DNA from: Mesorhizobium sp.
Lineage (GTDB): Bacteria; Pseudomonadota; Alphaproteobacteria; Rhizobiales; Rhizobiaceae
Length of the DNA: 64,000 nt
Assembly: GCF_004963255.1 (NCBI RefSeq)
Contig: NZ_SUGA01000002.1
Coordinates: 142,770-206,769, forward strand
Reading direction: 5' to 3'
In this document: in pieces, positions 8,748-20,960 of the stretch
Layout: each line of letters begins with the position of its first letter
How positions within the stretch are numbered: position 1 is the stretch's first letter
Translations under genes and position numbers: made by a program
The notes under the pieces: model-generated
Databases searched by the model: none
Seen by the model: only the letters and a program-made list of their open reading frames with translations
Told to the model about the DNA's origin: nothing

Positions 8748-9703
8748 CGCGGCTTCTCCCTGAGCTCGGAATAGAGATAAGGCACGATGATCGCGGTCAG
8801 CGTCATCAGCATGATCACGGCGCTCGCCGAGCCGACCGCCATTTCGTTGCGCTTGAAGGTGAACTCATACATGAAGTTGGAGGGCAGCCAGGCCGAGCCG
8901 CCGGGGCCGCCGCTGGTCAGCGCGACCACCAGGTCATAGGACTTGATGGCCAGATGCGCGAGCACGATGAAGGCCGACAGAAACACGGGCCGCAGCAGCG
9001 GAATGACGATGCGGCGGTAGAGCTGGAAAGTGGAAGCGCCGTCGATCTGCGCCGCCTTCATGATCTCGCCGTCTATGCCGCGCAGGCCGGCCAGGAACAT
9101 CGCCATGATGAAGCCGGAAGCCTGCCAGACGCCGGCGATCACCACAGTGTAGATGACGAAATCCTTGTTCTTGATCCAGTCGAAATGGAAGCTCGTCCAG
9201 CCCCATTGATGCAGCGTCTGCTCCAACCCGAGGCCGGGATCTAGGAACCATTTCCAGGCGACGCCGGTGACGATGAAGGAGAGCGCCATCGGGTAGAGGT
9301 AGATCGGGCGGAGCACGCCTTCTCCGCGGATCTTCTGGTCGAGCAGGATGGCCAGGAATAGGCCGAGCGCCAGGCAGATCAGGATATAGAGGAAGCCGAA
9401 AATGCCCATATTGGTGATCGAGGTGTACCAGCTCGACGGCGGGTCGCTCTCGAAGGTCCATCGCCACAGCCGCTGATAGGCGCGGGGGCCAGTGATGGCA
9501 TAGGACGGGAAGGTCTTGGAGTTGGTGAAGGACAGATAGATCGTCCAAAGGATGAAGCCGTAAACGAAGACGATCGTCGCCGCGAAGCTCGGCGCCAGAA
9601 CGATCTTCGGCAACAGATCCTGCAGCCGCGAACGGACCGACGCGCCGGGACGGGCGTCGTGCTCCGGTGTCAGCTTGATCTGGGTTTCGGCAACTGTGCT
9701 CAT
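8744..9703 (-). CDS. Carbohydrate ABC transporter permease (MalF type)
   Basis: 319 residues from the ATG at 9703 (MSTVAETQIKLTPEHD); an in-frame upstream start would add 22 residues with no better ribosome site. Six to seven membrane spans are apparent, and the EAA loop contains GEIMKAAQIDGAS then FQLYRRIVIPLLRP. It opens with the same MSTVA as its partner permease. The 126-base gap to the binding-protein gene upstream holds a short GC-rich inverted sequence (CCTCCCCCGCC/GGCGGGGGAGG type, about 9783-9812), which may trim the transcript so that the binding protein is made in excess, as in many ABC operons. Confidence 0.92.
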   Translation of the reverse strand: MSTVAETQIKLTPEHDARPGASVRSRLQDLLPKIVLAPSFAATIVFVYGFILWTIYLSFTNSKTFPSYAITGPRAYQRLWRWTFESDPPSSWYTSITNMGIFGFLYILICLALGLFLAILLDQKIRGEGVLRPIYLYPMALSFIVTGVAWKWFLDPGLGLEQTLHQWGWTSFHFDWIKNKDFVIYTVVIAGVWQASGFIMAMFLAGLRGIDGEIMKAAQIDGASTFQLYRRIVIPLLRPVFLSAFIVLAHLAIKSYDLVVALTSGGPGGSAWLPSNFMYEFTFKRNEMAVGSASAVIMLMTLTAIIVPYLYSELREKPR

Positions 9704-9782
9704 CGGCTTGTCCAGTTCCGGTTGGTCGGAAACCGCCCGGTGCGAAAACGCACCAGGGTTGTCCCACACCTTTCATCGACAG

Positions 9783-9814
9783 GAGGACCTCCCCCGCCGA
9801 AGCGGGGGAGACCT
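9783..9814 (-). terminator. Hairpin between binding-protein and permease genes
   Basis: The bases GGACCTCCCCCGCCG and CGGGGGAGACC form an imperfect GC-rich stem around 9784-9812 just after the binding-protein stop. There is no strong T-run, so it is more likely an mRNA-stabilising or partial-attenuation hairpin than a full terminator. This is common after periplasmic binding-protein genes. Confidence 0.45.
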
Positions 9815-9829
9815 GAGTTCAAGCGAAGC

Positions 9830-11083
9830 TTACTTGGCGTCGTCGATCGCCTTGACCAACTCGGTCACGGCTTCGTCCGAGGTCTTGATCTGGCCATGGA
9901 CGAATTTCGACACGACGTCCTTGTAGGCGTTGGCGACGGCGGGCGGCGCGCCGTAGCCCTGCGCCAGCGAGCCGAACAGCGTGCCGCCTTCGTTGGCCTT
10001 CTTCAGGTCGGCGATGCCCTTCTTGCCGCAAGCGTCGAAGTCGGTGTCCGGCACGTCGGTGCGGGCCGGGACGGAACCCTTCACCACGTTGAAGGCCGAC
10101 TGGAAGCTTTTCGACAAGGTGGCGGTGGCCAGCGCGACCTGGGCGGCCTTGCGGTCGTCCGGAACGTTGAACATGCCGAACATGTCGGAGTTGTAGACCA
10201 CCGAGCCGTCGGTGCCCGGGAAGCGATAGCAGAGGAAGTCGGTGCCCGGGGTCTTGTTGGCGGCGTGGAACTCGCCCTTGGCCCAGTCGCCCATCACCTG
10301 AACCAGCGCGTCGCCCTTGATGACCATGGCGGTGGCGAGGTTCCAGTCGCGGCCCGAGAAGTTCGGGTCGACATATTTGACGAGCTTGGCGAGGTTGTCG
10401 AACGACTTCTTCATCGTGTCGGACTTGAGCGACTCCTCATCGAGGTCGTTCATCGCCTTCTTGTAGAACTCCGGCCCGCCGGTCGACAGCACGACCGAGT
10501 CGAACATGGTGGCTTCCTGCCAGTTCTGGCCGCCGAGAGCGAGCGGGATGACGCCGGCAGCCTTGGCCTTGTCGAGCAACGCCACGAAGTCGTCGAAGGT
10601 CTTCGGCTCGGTGCCGCCGATCTTGTCCATCACCGCCTTGTTGATCCACAGCCAGTTGACGGAGTGGACGTTGACCGGTGCGGCAACCCACTTGCCGTCA
10701 TAGACGGAGAACTTCTGCAGGGCGGCCGGAACCGACTTGTCCCAGCCTTCCTTCTTGGCGGTCTCGGTCAGGTCGCCCATGACGCCGGCGGCGGCATAGT
10801 CGAGCACGGTGTAGCCCAGCATCTGCGAGGCGGTCGGGTAGTTGCCGGCCGCGACCATCGCCTTCAGCGCGGTCATGGCGGCGTCGCCGCCGCCGCCGGC
10901 CACCGGCACGTCCTTCCAGGCATAGCCTTCCTTCGCCAGATCCTGCTTCAGCACGTTCAGGGCAGCCGCTTCGCCGCCCGACGTCCACCAATGCAGCATC
11001 TGCACTTCCTTGACGTCCGCGGCATGCGCCGAGAACGCAAAGCTCGTCGCAAGAGCCGTTCCGATAAGCAGTTTGCGCAACAT
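9830..11083 (-). CDS. Sugar ABC transporter periplasmic substrate-binding protein
   Basis: 417 residues with a clear Sec signal peptide, [21 protein letters not shown], cut after residue 21 (AHA|AD). The mature start [21 protein letters not shown] is the cluster 1 (MalE-like) opening and resembles glucose/mannose-binding proteins of rhizobia (HWWTSGGE). Later blocks such as [14 protein letters not shown] are also typical. It delivers the ligand to the two permeases encoded next. 58 bases separate it from the aldehyde dehydrogenase gene. Similarity to glucose binders suggests a hexose or hexoside ligand, but binding-protein ligands are not reliably predicted by eye. Confidence 0.93.
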   Translation of the reverse strand: MLRKLLIGTALATSFAFSAHAADVKEVQMLHWWTSGGEAAALNVLKQDLAKEGYAWKDVPVAGGGGDAAMTALKAMVAAGNYPTASQMLGYTVLDYAAAGVMGDLTETAKKEGWDKSVPAALQKFSVYDGKWVAAPVNVHSVNWLWINKAVMDKIGGTEPKTFDDFVALLDKAKAAGVIPLALGGQNWQEATMFDSVVLSTGGPEFYKKAMNDLDEESLKSDTMKKSFDNLAKLVKYVDPNFSGRDWNLATAMVIKGDALVQVMGDWAKGEFHAANKTPGTDFLCYRFPGTDGSVVYNSDMFGMFNVPDDRKAAQVALATATLSKSFQSAFNVVKGSVPARTDVPDTDFDACGKKGIADLKKANEGGTLFGSLAQGYGAPPAVANAYKDVVSKFVHGQIKTSDEAVTELVKAIDDAK

Positions 11084-11141
11084 GTACTACCTCCCTTGTT
11101 GCATTCACATAACCGGCGGGTGTCCGCCGGGGTCTCCCAAC

Positions 11142-12656
11142 TCAGCCGACCCACCAACCGGTGCGCCGGCCGCGATGAAACTGGATGGTCTTTTCCTCGG
11201 TATAATCCTCGACAGCGCGTTTGCCGAGTTCGCGTCCCAGACCGGACTGCTTGTAACCCCCGAAAGGCAGCTCTGGGTAACCTTCCATGAACGTGTTCAC
11301 CCAGACCGTCCCCGAACGCACACCGCGCGCCACCGACATGCATGTGTCGATGCTGGCGCTCCACACCCCTGCAGACAAACCATAGGGCGTGTTGTTGGCA
11401 ATGTGCAATGCCTTTTCAATCGTTTCAAAAGTGAGCACGGAGAGCACCGGTCCGAACACTTCCTCGCGAGCGATTGCCATGTCTTCCGTGACGTTACGGA
11501 CGATGGTCGGATCGAGATATTGGCCGGCGTTGGATTGAAGCCGGGTGCCGCCGGCGAAAACGTTGCCGCCATCGGTTTTCGCCGCCGTTACATAGCCGGC
11601 TACCTTTTCCATGTGGTCGGCCGAGATCATGGCGCCGACCTTGGTGCGGTCGTCGAGCGGATCGCCGACTTTCACCTTCTCGGCCAGCGCCTTGACTGCG
11701 CCGAGGAAGTCGTCCGCGATCGCCGCATGCACGATCAGGCGGCTGCCGGCATTGCAGCATTCGCCGGCGTTGAAGAAGCCGCCGAACACCGCGGCATCGG
11801 CCGCCGCTTCGAGGTCGGCATCGGGGAAGACGATCTGGCCGTTCTTGCCGCCCAACTCCATCGAGACCTTCTTCAATGAGTTCGAGGCAGCGGCCATGGT
11901 CATCTTGCCGACCCGGGTCGAGCCGGTGAAGGAGACCATCTCGACCAGCGGATGGCTGACCATCGGCGCGCCGACATCGGCGCCGAAACCTGCGAGGATG
12001 TTGACGACGCCGGCCGGCAGGCCGGCTTCGAGCAAGATGTCGCCGAGAACGAAAGTCGAGGCCGAGGTCATCTCGCTCGGCTTGACCACCGCCGTGCAGC
12101 CGGCGGCGAGCGCGAAAGGCAGCTTTTGGCTGACGATCAGGAAGGGGAAGTTCCACGGCGCGATGATCGAGACGACGCCGATTGGTTCGCGCAGCACGAC
12201 GCCCAACATATCGTCGCCGAGATTGGCGTAGCTCTCGCCATGCAGCGTACGGGCGAGCGAAGCGGCATAGCGCCAGATGTCGATCGCGCCGCCGATCTCA
12301 CCACGCGCCTGGGCGATCGGCTTGCCGGACTCCAGTGCGTCGAGGCGGGCGATCTCTTCCAGCCGGGTCTCGATCAGGTCGGCGGCCTTAAGCAGAACCG
12401 CGGCGCGTTCCGAGGCCTTCATGCGCGGCCAGGGGCCGGTCTCGAACGCCTTGTGGGCGGCCTGCACGGCAGCTTCCACTTCAGCCGCGCCTGCCTGCGC
12501 ATAGCGCGAGACGAGAAAGCCATGGCCGGGGCTGGCGCGCTCGATGCTGCGGCCGTCACGGGCGTCGACATGCTTGCCGTCGATCAGGAGCTTGTAAGCC
12601 TTCGGCGCTTGGGACGCCTCTTTCGGCATGGCGATGTTGAGCGCTGCGTTCATCAT
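11142..12656 (-). CDS. Aldehyde dehydrogenase, NAD(P)-dependent
   Basis: 504 residues of the ALDH superfamily, closest in look to betaine-aldehyde and aminobutyraldehyde dehydrogenases. APWNFP lies at 166-171, the general base Glu-267 in MELGGKN and the nucleophile Cys-301 in NAGECCNAGSR. The motif normally reads GQxC; here Gln is replaced by Glu-299. The C-terminal block LPFGGYKQSGLGRELG is intact. Gap to the enoyl-CoA hydratase gene upstream is seven bases. It should turn the aldehyde made by a GMC enzyme into the carboxylate that the neighbouring CoA-transferase could activate. Confidence 0.93.
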   Translation of the reverse strand: MMNAALNIAMPKEASQAPKAYKLLIDGKHVDARDGRSIERASPGHGFLVSRYAQAGAAEVEAAVQAAHKAFETGPWPRMKASERAAVLLKAADLIETRLEEIARLDALESGKPIAQARGEIGGAIDIWRYAASLARTLHGESYANLGDDMLGVVLREPIGVVSIIAPWNFPFLIVSQKLPFALAAGCTAVVKPSEMTSASTFVLGDILLEAGLPAGVVNILAGFGADVGAPMVSHPLVEMVSFTGSTRVGKMTMAAASNSLKKVSMELGGKNGQIVFPDADLEAAADAAVFGGFFNAGECCNAGSRLIVHAAIADDFLGAVKALAEKVKVGDPLDDRTKVGAMISADHMEKVAGYVTAAKTDGGNVFAGGTRLQSNAGQYLDPTIVRNVTEDMAIAREEVFGPVLSVLTFETIEKALHIANNTPYGLSAGVWSASIDTCMSVARGVRSGTVWVNTFMEGYPELPFGGYKQSGLGRELGKRAVEDYTEEKTIQFHRGRRTGWWVG

Positions 12657-12663
12657 GTCTTCT

Positions 12664-13429
12664 CTAGGATCTCGAAAAGGCCGGCTTCTGCTTGGCCTTG
12701 AAGGCGCCGACGCCGGCTTTGAGGTCGCCGGTCAGCGCAATGAAGCCGCTGGCCAGCACCTCGGTCGCGGCTGCGTCTTCCTCGCCCTCGGCAACGCCGA
12801 TCATCAGCTTGGCGGCCTCGGTCGCCAGCGGGCCGCGCTCGGCGATCTTTTCGGCCCAGGTCCTGGCTTCGTCGAACGCCTTGCCGGTTTCGACCAGCCG
12901 GTCGACGATGCCGTGCTTAAGTGCGTCGGACGCGAGGAAAACCTCGCCGCCAATCGCCATCCGGCGCACGATCTGTGCGCCGAAGCGGCGCACGGCGCGC
13001 TGCGTGCCTGACCATCCGGGTACGACGCCGATCGAGGTTTCGGGGAAGCCGAGTTTAATCTGCGTTTCAGCGACGCGGAAATCGCAGGCGGCCGCCAATT
13101 CCAGCCCGCCACCCAGCGCATGGCCGGACAGAACCGCAACGGTCGGCTGACGCAGGCGTGCCAGCCGGTCGAAGACGCGGTGGCCGTAGCGAACCCATTG
13201 CACCTGGAAATCGGCGGCGCTCATCGCGCCCCAGGCCTCGACATCGCCGCCGGCGCAAAAGCCCTTGCCTTCGCCACGGATGAGCACGACGCGGACGCCC
13301 TCGGCCAGTTCCGCGTCGTCAAGCGCCGCTTCCAGCGCGCGCAGCATCGGGATATCGAGCGCGTTGAATTTGTCCGGCCGGCGCAAGGTGACGATGCCGA
13401 TCGCGCCATCCTGCTCGAAAGTTACGAGT

Positions 13430-13437
<8 letters not shown>
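12664..13437 (-). CDS. Enoyl-CoA hydratase/isomerase family protein
   Basis: 257 residues of the crotonase superfamily. Oxyanion-hole segments are CAGGD at 61-65 and GHALGGGLELA at 105-115. Both glutamates that hydrate the double bond in true enoyl-CoA hydratases are present: Glu-113 (GGGLELA) and Glu-133 (FPETSIG), twenty residues apart as in the rat enzyme. So hydratase activity on an acyl-CoA is plausible, not just isomerase or decarboxylase activity. It overlaps the CoA-transferase gene by eight bases, which ties the two reactions together. Confidence 0.92.
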
Positions 13438-17084
<3,647 letters not shown>

Positions 17085-17120
17085 CCTCGTTCCGTCCTCC
17101 ACGGTTTTGAGCAAAATTAA

Positions 17121-17146
17121 TTGGAACGTTCTAATCATCGTTCCAA
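17121..17146. promoter_or_regulatory. LacI-type operator region next to the regulator gene
   Basis: TTGGAACGTTCTAA at 17121-17134 is a palindrome with one mismatch, and CGTTCCAA at 17139-17146 repeats the half site in inverted order. The central CG flanked by inverted arms is the usual LacI/GalR operator design. It lies 37 bases upstream of the regulator start, so binding here would repress the whole minus-strand operon. Confidence 0.75.
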
Positions 17147-17287
17147 ATCAGAGTCAATCGTGATTCCCGCGAGATTTGAAAAATTGATCGATGCGGTTCA
17201 AAACGCCCATCAATGCAAGCATTTCTCTACTGCGGAACCATGCCCTGCCGGCTCGAATCGCAAGAATCATAAAGCTTCTTGATTTAT

Positions 17288-17299
17288 TGGAACGTTCCA
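17288..17299. promoter_or_regulatory. LacI-type operator next to the DUF993 gene
   Basis: TGGAACGTTCCA is a perfect 12-base palindrome matching the site at 17121. It ends 27 bases before the DUF993 start codon, where a bound repressor would block transcription. About 160 bases separate the two sites, so looping by a tetramer is possible. Confidence 0.78.
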
Positions 17300-17326
17300 T
17301 TTATAGAGCCGCAACGGGAGAGTTCC

Positions 17327-18481
17327 ATGGACATCATCTTGCCTGCGGCAAACGGCGACAGGACCGGCTACCGGCTTGTCGGCAAGCCGGTCGAGCCGAG
17401 CAGGAACGCGCATTTTTCGCGCATCGCCTATGCCGCCGCCCATGTCGTCGCCGACCCCATCGCCATGACCAATCCGTGGTCGCAGCCAGCGGTCGACTGG
17501 GACAGGACCATGGCGTTCCGTCATCATCTGTGGCGGCTCGGCTTCCGCATCGCCGAGGCCATGGACACCTCTCAGCGCGGCATGGGTTTCGACTGGGCGA
17601 GCGCCAAGGAGTTGATCCGCCGCTCGGTCGCCGAGGCCAGAACAGTGCCGGGCGCCGACCTTGCTTCGGGGGCGGGGACCGATCACCTTGCGCCGGCGGC
17701 GGCCAAGACGCTCGACGACGTCATCCGCGCCTATGAGGAGCAGTTCGCCTTCATCGAAGGCGAGGGCGGCAAGGCGATCATGATGGCGAGCCGGGCGCTG
17801 GCGGCGGTGGCAAAAGGGCCGGACGACTACGCCCGGGTCTACGACCGCATCCTGTCGCAGGCCTCCGGCAAGGTGATCCTGCACTGGCTGGGCGACATGT
17901 TCGACCCGGCGCTCAGGGGCTATTGGGGCAGCAACGATTTCGACGCGGCACTGGATACGGTCGTGGCCATCATCGAGCGCCATGCGAGCAAGGTCGAGGG
18001 GATCAAGATATCGCTGCTCGATGCCGGCAAGGAAGTGCAGTTGCGCGACCGGCTGCCCGAAGGCGTCGTGATGTTCACCGGCGACGATTTCAACTATCCC
18101 GAGCTGATCGCCGGCGATGGCAGGCGGCATTCGCATGCGCTGCTCGGCATCTTCGACGCCATCGCGCCCGTGGCCAATGCCGCGCTGGCGAAGCTGGCTG
18201 AAGGCGACAAGGCCGGCTATGATGCGCTGATGGCGCCGACCGTGCCGCTGTCGCGCAAGATCTTCGAGGCGCCGACCGAATACTATAAGGCCGGCATCGT
18301 CTTCATGGCCTGGCTGAACGGGCATCAGGACCATTTCACCATGGTCGGCGGCATGCAGTCGGCGCGCGGCATATGCCATTATGCGGACGTGTTCCGCCTC
18401 TCCGATCAGGCTGGCCTGCTGGCCGACCCCGACCTTGCCATCGCCAGGATGAAGACCCTGCTGGCGACGGCCGGCATCTAG
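17327..18481 (+). CDS. DUF993 family protein (dihydrodipicolinate synthase-like fold)
   Basis: 384 residues from ATG 17327, which follows GGGAG; an upstream in-frame start would overlap the operator. The protein matches the DUF993 family as I know it: AAHVVADPIA near 43, FRHHLWRLGFRIAEAMDTSQ around 65-84, ILHWLGDMFDPAL around 184-196, GIKISLLDAGKEV near 226 and FTGDDFNYPELI near 250. DUF993 belongs to the DHDPS/NAL aldolase-like TIM-barrel superfamily; ILHWLG and KISLLD fit barrel strands carrying active-site residues. The reaction is not established. A retro-aldol or lyase step on a keto-sugar is the natural guess in this regulon. Confidence 0.85.
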   Translation: MDIILPAANGDRTGYRLVGKPVEPSRNAHFSRIAYAAAHVVADPIAMTNPWSQPAVDWDRTMAFRHHLWRLGFRIAEAMDTSQRGMGFDWASAKELIRRSVAEARTVPGADLASGAGTDHLAPAAAKTLDDVIRAYEEQFAFIEGEGGKAIMMASRALAAVAKGPDDYARVYDRILSQASGKVILHWLGDMFDPALRGYWGSNDFDAALDTVVAIIERHASKVEGIKISLLDAGKEVQLRDRLPEGVVMFTGDDFNYPELIAGDGRRHSHALLGIFDAIAPVANAALAKLAEGDKAGYDALMAPTVPLSRKIFEAPTEYYKAGIVFMAWLNGHQDHFTMVGGMQSARGICHYADVFRLSDQAGLLADPDLAIARMKTLLATAGI

Positions 18482-18588
18482 TCTAGACCTATGGCGACTT
18501 GTCTCCTGGCATAGCCCCTGTCTGGTTTCTCAATCTACAAGGTTGGGACGGGACGCGCTCCGCGCCCTGGTGATCCACAGGTGAGCAC

Positions 18589-19353
18589 ATGGAAGTTCCC
18601 GGCTTGAGGGGGCGGGTAGCGGTCATTACCGCGGCCGGCCAAAACATCGGCAAGGCCGTCGCCCTGGCGTTCGCCCGAGCGGGGGCGCACATCGTGATTA
18701 CTGGCGGCAGCGACGCGGCCAAGATCGAGGCCGTCGCCGACCAGGCGCGGTCTTTCGGCGTCGAAGCGGTGGCATCCATCTGCGACGGCGCCGATGAGGC
18801 CGCCATGAACGCCTTGATCGAAAGGGCGGTCGCAGAACTCGGCGGCGTCGACATCGCGGTATCCTGCGTCGGGATAAGACCGCACCAGCCGATCGCGGAG
18901 ATCACCCTTCAGGACTGGCAGAAGGTGATCAACACCAATCTCGGATCGGCTTTCATCCTGACCCAGGCGGTGCTTCCGCACATGCGCAGGAGGAAGTATG
19001 GCCGCCTGATTTACATGGCGGGCACGGATGCCCTTTTCCCGCTGGCAAACAGGGCGCATGTGGTTGCCGCGAAGCACGGCATGCATGGCTTGGCGAAGGC
19101 CGTGGCGCTGGAATGCGGGCCGGACGGGGTCACCGCCAACAGCATCGCGCCTGGGTGGCTGGATACGGACCGGAACGCGGCGTGGTATCCCGATCTCGCG
19201 GCAACCTACGAGCATGTGAGAGCCACGGTGCCGCTCAGGACATTGGGGACCGCCGGGGACGTCGCCAATGCCTGCCTCTATCTGGCATCGGACATGGGTA
19301 AGTTCGTCACCGGACATTTGTTGCACGTCAACGGCGGCGAGTTCATGGTTTAG
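18589..19353 (+). CDS. SDR family protein with substituted catalytic residues
   Basis: 254 residues with the SDR fold: cofactor loop TAAGQNIG at 14-21, the helix-4 Asn in INTNLGS near 115-119 and a normal C-terminal end (VTGHLLHVNGGEF). The usual Ser and Tyr are missing: aligning on Lys-162 (HVVAAK), the Tyr position is Val-158 with His-157 beside it, and the Ser position thirteen residues earlier is Gly-145 with Thr-146 beside it. NNAG is replaced by SCVG. So it either uses other residues or does not act as a standard dehydrogenase. It follows the DUF993 gene by about 100 bases on the same strand. Confidence 0.85.
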   Translation: MEVPGLRGRVAVITAAGQNIGKAVALAFARAGAHIVITGGSDAAKIEAVADQARSFGVEAVASICDGADEAAMNALIERAVAELGGVDIAVSCVGIRPHQPIAEITLQDWQKVINTNLGSAFILTQAVLPHMRRRKYGRLIYMAGTDALFPLANRAHVVAAKHGMHGLAKAVALECGPDGVTANSIAPGWLDTDRNAAWYPDLAATYEHVRATVPLRTLGTAGDVANACLYLASDMGKFVTGHLLHVNGGEFMV

Positions 19354-19382
19354 GACCGCAATCGGCAAGGGAGCGCATCAGC

Positions 19383-19676
19383 GTGAAGGGATACTGGCTC
19401 ATCGTCGGAACCGAGATTTCGGACCAGGGGGCGCAGGCCGAATATGGCCGCCTCTGGAAGCCCATCGGCGAAAAATATCAGGCACGAACCAACACGACGA
19501 AACAGCCGCCGCTGCTCGTCGAGGCGCGCGATGCCAAGCGCATGGTGCTTGTGGAGTTTCCGTCGCTGGAGATCGCCAAGACCTGCTATGCCGACCCGGC
19601 CTATGAAGAAGCCATGCGCTTCGCGCTCAAGGCGTCGAATCGGACGCTGGTGATGTTCGAGGGGGATCTGGGGTAG
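19383..19676 (+). CDS. DUF1330 family protein
   Basis: 97 residues starting at a GTG (MKGYWLIVGTEISDQ). The opening GYW and later DAKRMVLVEFPSLEIAKTCYADPAYEEA match DUF1330, a small dimeric alpha-beta barrel fold related to Dabb and YciI proteins; the block PSLEIAKTCYADPAY at about 60-75 is the family hallmark. Function unknown. It lies 29 bases after the atypical SDR gene and is probably co-transcribed; a second small barrel protein (Dabb) sits in the divergent operon. Confidence 0.85.
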   Translation: MKGYWLIVGTEISDQGAQAEYGRLWKPIGEKYQARTNTTKQPPLLVEARDAKRMVLVEFPSLEIAKTCYADPAYEEAMRFALKASNRTLVMFEGDLG

Positions 19677-19985
19677 CGGTACCGCTAGGCGCCAAACGCA
19701 TGGATACGTGCCGGCAACGTCCTGAGTTTGCGAGAAGGATAGTGGGCGTGACAAGGATTGAACTTGTGACCCCGGCTATGTCAATGCAGTGCGTTCTCGG
19801 ATTTCATTGCAGAATCCGCCGCAAAAGAACGTGAACCGAGCAAAAACATTCGAACATATCTGTGCCGCGACACGGTGGTGGCAAACTCCTAGCGCAATTC
19901 GAGGGGAAATAACCTGAGTCAATCAAGCGCAACCTTCTTACGCGAAGCACGTTAGAACCCGGCTGATCGTCGGGGAGAGCGCGCA
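19677..19985. other. Intergenic region holding the left end of a tRNA-Val-linked element
   Basis: No gene is seen here. The stretch contains the partial tRNA copy at 19742-19792 and then more AT-rich DNA leading to a small membrane-peptide frame. The drop in GC starts at the tRNA fragment. Confidence 0.6.
19742..19792 (-). repeat. Partial duplicate of tRNA-Val(GAC), 3' half (att-like site)
   Basis: 51 bases match the 3' half of the complete tRNA-Val gene at 21319-21393 with only two differences, and six further bases (AAGGAT) match just outside. The match covers the acceptor 3' strand, the T-arm and the anticodon arm, in the same orientation as the real tRNA. This is what site-specific integration into a tRNA 3' end leaves behind: an intact gene at one end, a 3' fragment at the other. 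Confidence 0.85.
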
Positions 19986-20093
19986 ATGGACAGAATCGGT
20001 AACCGCGGCAATGGTTTTGAGGCGTTTATGGTCTTCATGATCGGCCTCGCCGTGATAGGCGCTAGCATATCGATCTACTTCACCGGCCTCTAA
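19986..20093 (+). CDS. Small membrane peptide, 35 residues, unknown
   Basis: ATG 19986 to TAA 20093. The peptide starts MDRIGNRGNGFEAF and continues with one hydrophobic span (VFMIGLAVIGASISIYF). GGGGAG at 19971-19976 gives a fair ribosome site ten bases upstream. Nothing is recognised; it could be a single-span membrane peptide or chance. It lies inside the tRNA-bounded element, unlike the surrounding high-GC genes. Confidence 0.4.
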   Translation: MDRIGNRGNGFEAFMVFMIGLAVIGASISIYFTGL

Positions 20094-20960
20094 CAAGGCT
20101 CGCCAGACCGGTGGACTTCAGAAAACTGACATGCCCGGTCTGCCAGGGCGGCGGAGGGTGTTTGCATGCAGCCGGTGGAAGACGACGGGCGGAACCTGCT
20201 GCCCGGCCGGCACTCACCAGCAAGGTTGCCCGGGGCGCACAGTTAGGTGCACCCCTTGCGAGGGAACCGGCATCAGAAGATCGGTGCTGGAAGATTAGCC
20301 GCTGGCGCCACGGAACAGAATGCCGATTTCGGCTTCGGCCAGTGTGATCTGATAGCGCTGTTTGGATCTGTTCGAGTAGATGTCGTCAGCGATAATCGAG
20401 ACGGTCACATCGCCGTTGTCGCTAATCTGCACATCGTCGAGCTGCAGCGGCGCCGAGTATATGCATTTCGCTGATCCTTGCCTTCGCGCGGGCTGAGTAG
20501 ATAGCCGCATTTACGACATCCTCTGCTGTTGCAGGATACCGGATGCAAGACGGATGCCACCACTTCGGTCCCAAAATGGAGCAAGGCAACAGCCCGCAGA
20601 CTGCAGAAACTCGCAAGCCTACTCCCATCTTCCTCCTTATTGATACGTGCCATGCAGTTCAGCACGGCCGTATATCTTCGTTAGCCGGTGAGTTGTTTTG
20701 AGTCCGAGCCCTCGCTGGTCAGGCCCGGTGTGATTGCTGGCCTACCCCGTCAGCCTGCCGGGCCGCTCCCGGCCTCCGTCGCCGACTGCGGATGTACCAG
20801 CGGCGACGGAGCTGGCCCTTGGGCGCTAGAGGAAACTGGCACCCATTAAGCTGGCGCCTCGGCCAGTTTCTCGATAGATAAAAATTAGGAGCATCCGTTC
20901 ACGGTATCTAAATTAGATAGCCCTCATATTTGCGTGATCAGAAGTCAGGGCTTGTGAAAG
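20094..20960. other. Mostly non-coding part of the tRNA-Val-linked element
   Basis: No convincing protein beyond a weak minus-strand frame at 20295-20510. Composition is lower in GC than its neighbours. CTCCGTCGCCG at 20774-20784 and its complement at 20801-20811 form an 11-base inverted repeat, and GAAACTGGC/GCCAGTTTC near 20831-20876 another. No integrase or transposase sequence was found. Confidence 0.5.
20295..20510 (-). CDS. Hypothetical protein, possible remnant
   Basis: A 71-residue frame whose second half (LDDVQISDNGDVTVSIIADDIYSNRS, given here only as LDDVQISDNGDVTVSI and ADDIYSNRS) has ordinary protein-like composition, while the first third looks random. A different frame just upstream has EDVVNAAIYSARAKARISEMH, seen as EDVVNAAIYSARAK and ARISEMH, which also looks protein-like, so this may be a frameshifted remnant of a longer gene. 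Weak support. Confidence 0.25.
   Translation of the reverse strand: MRLSTQPARRQGSAKCIYSAPLQLDDVQISDNGDVTVSIIADDIYSNRSKQRYQITLAEAEIGILFRGASG

Noticed and set aside
20111..20347. Frame with CPVCQGGGG near its start, suggestive of a zinc ribbon
   Set aside because: Only one CxxC, no second pair, and the remainder is random-looking; probably chance in the non-coding element.
20405..20665. Minus-strand frames in the tRNA-bounded element
   Set aside because: Parts look protein-like but they switch frame and lack a good ribosome site; at most a decayed gene, so only the 20295-20510 frame is listed, at low confidence.
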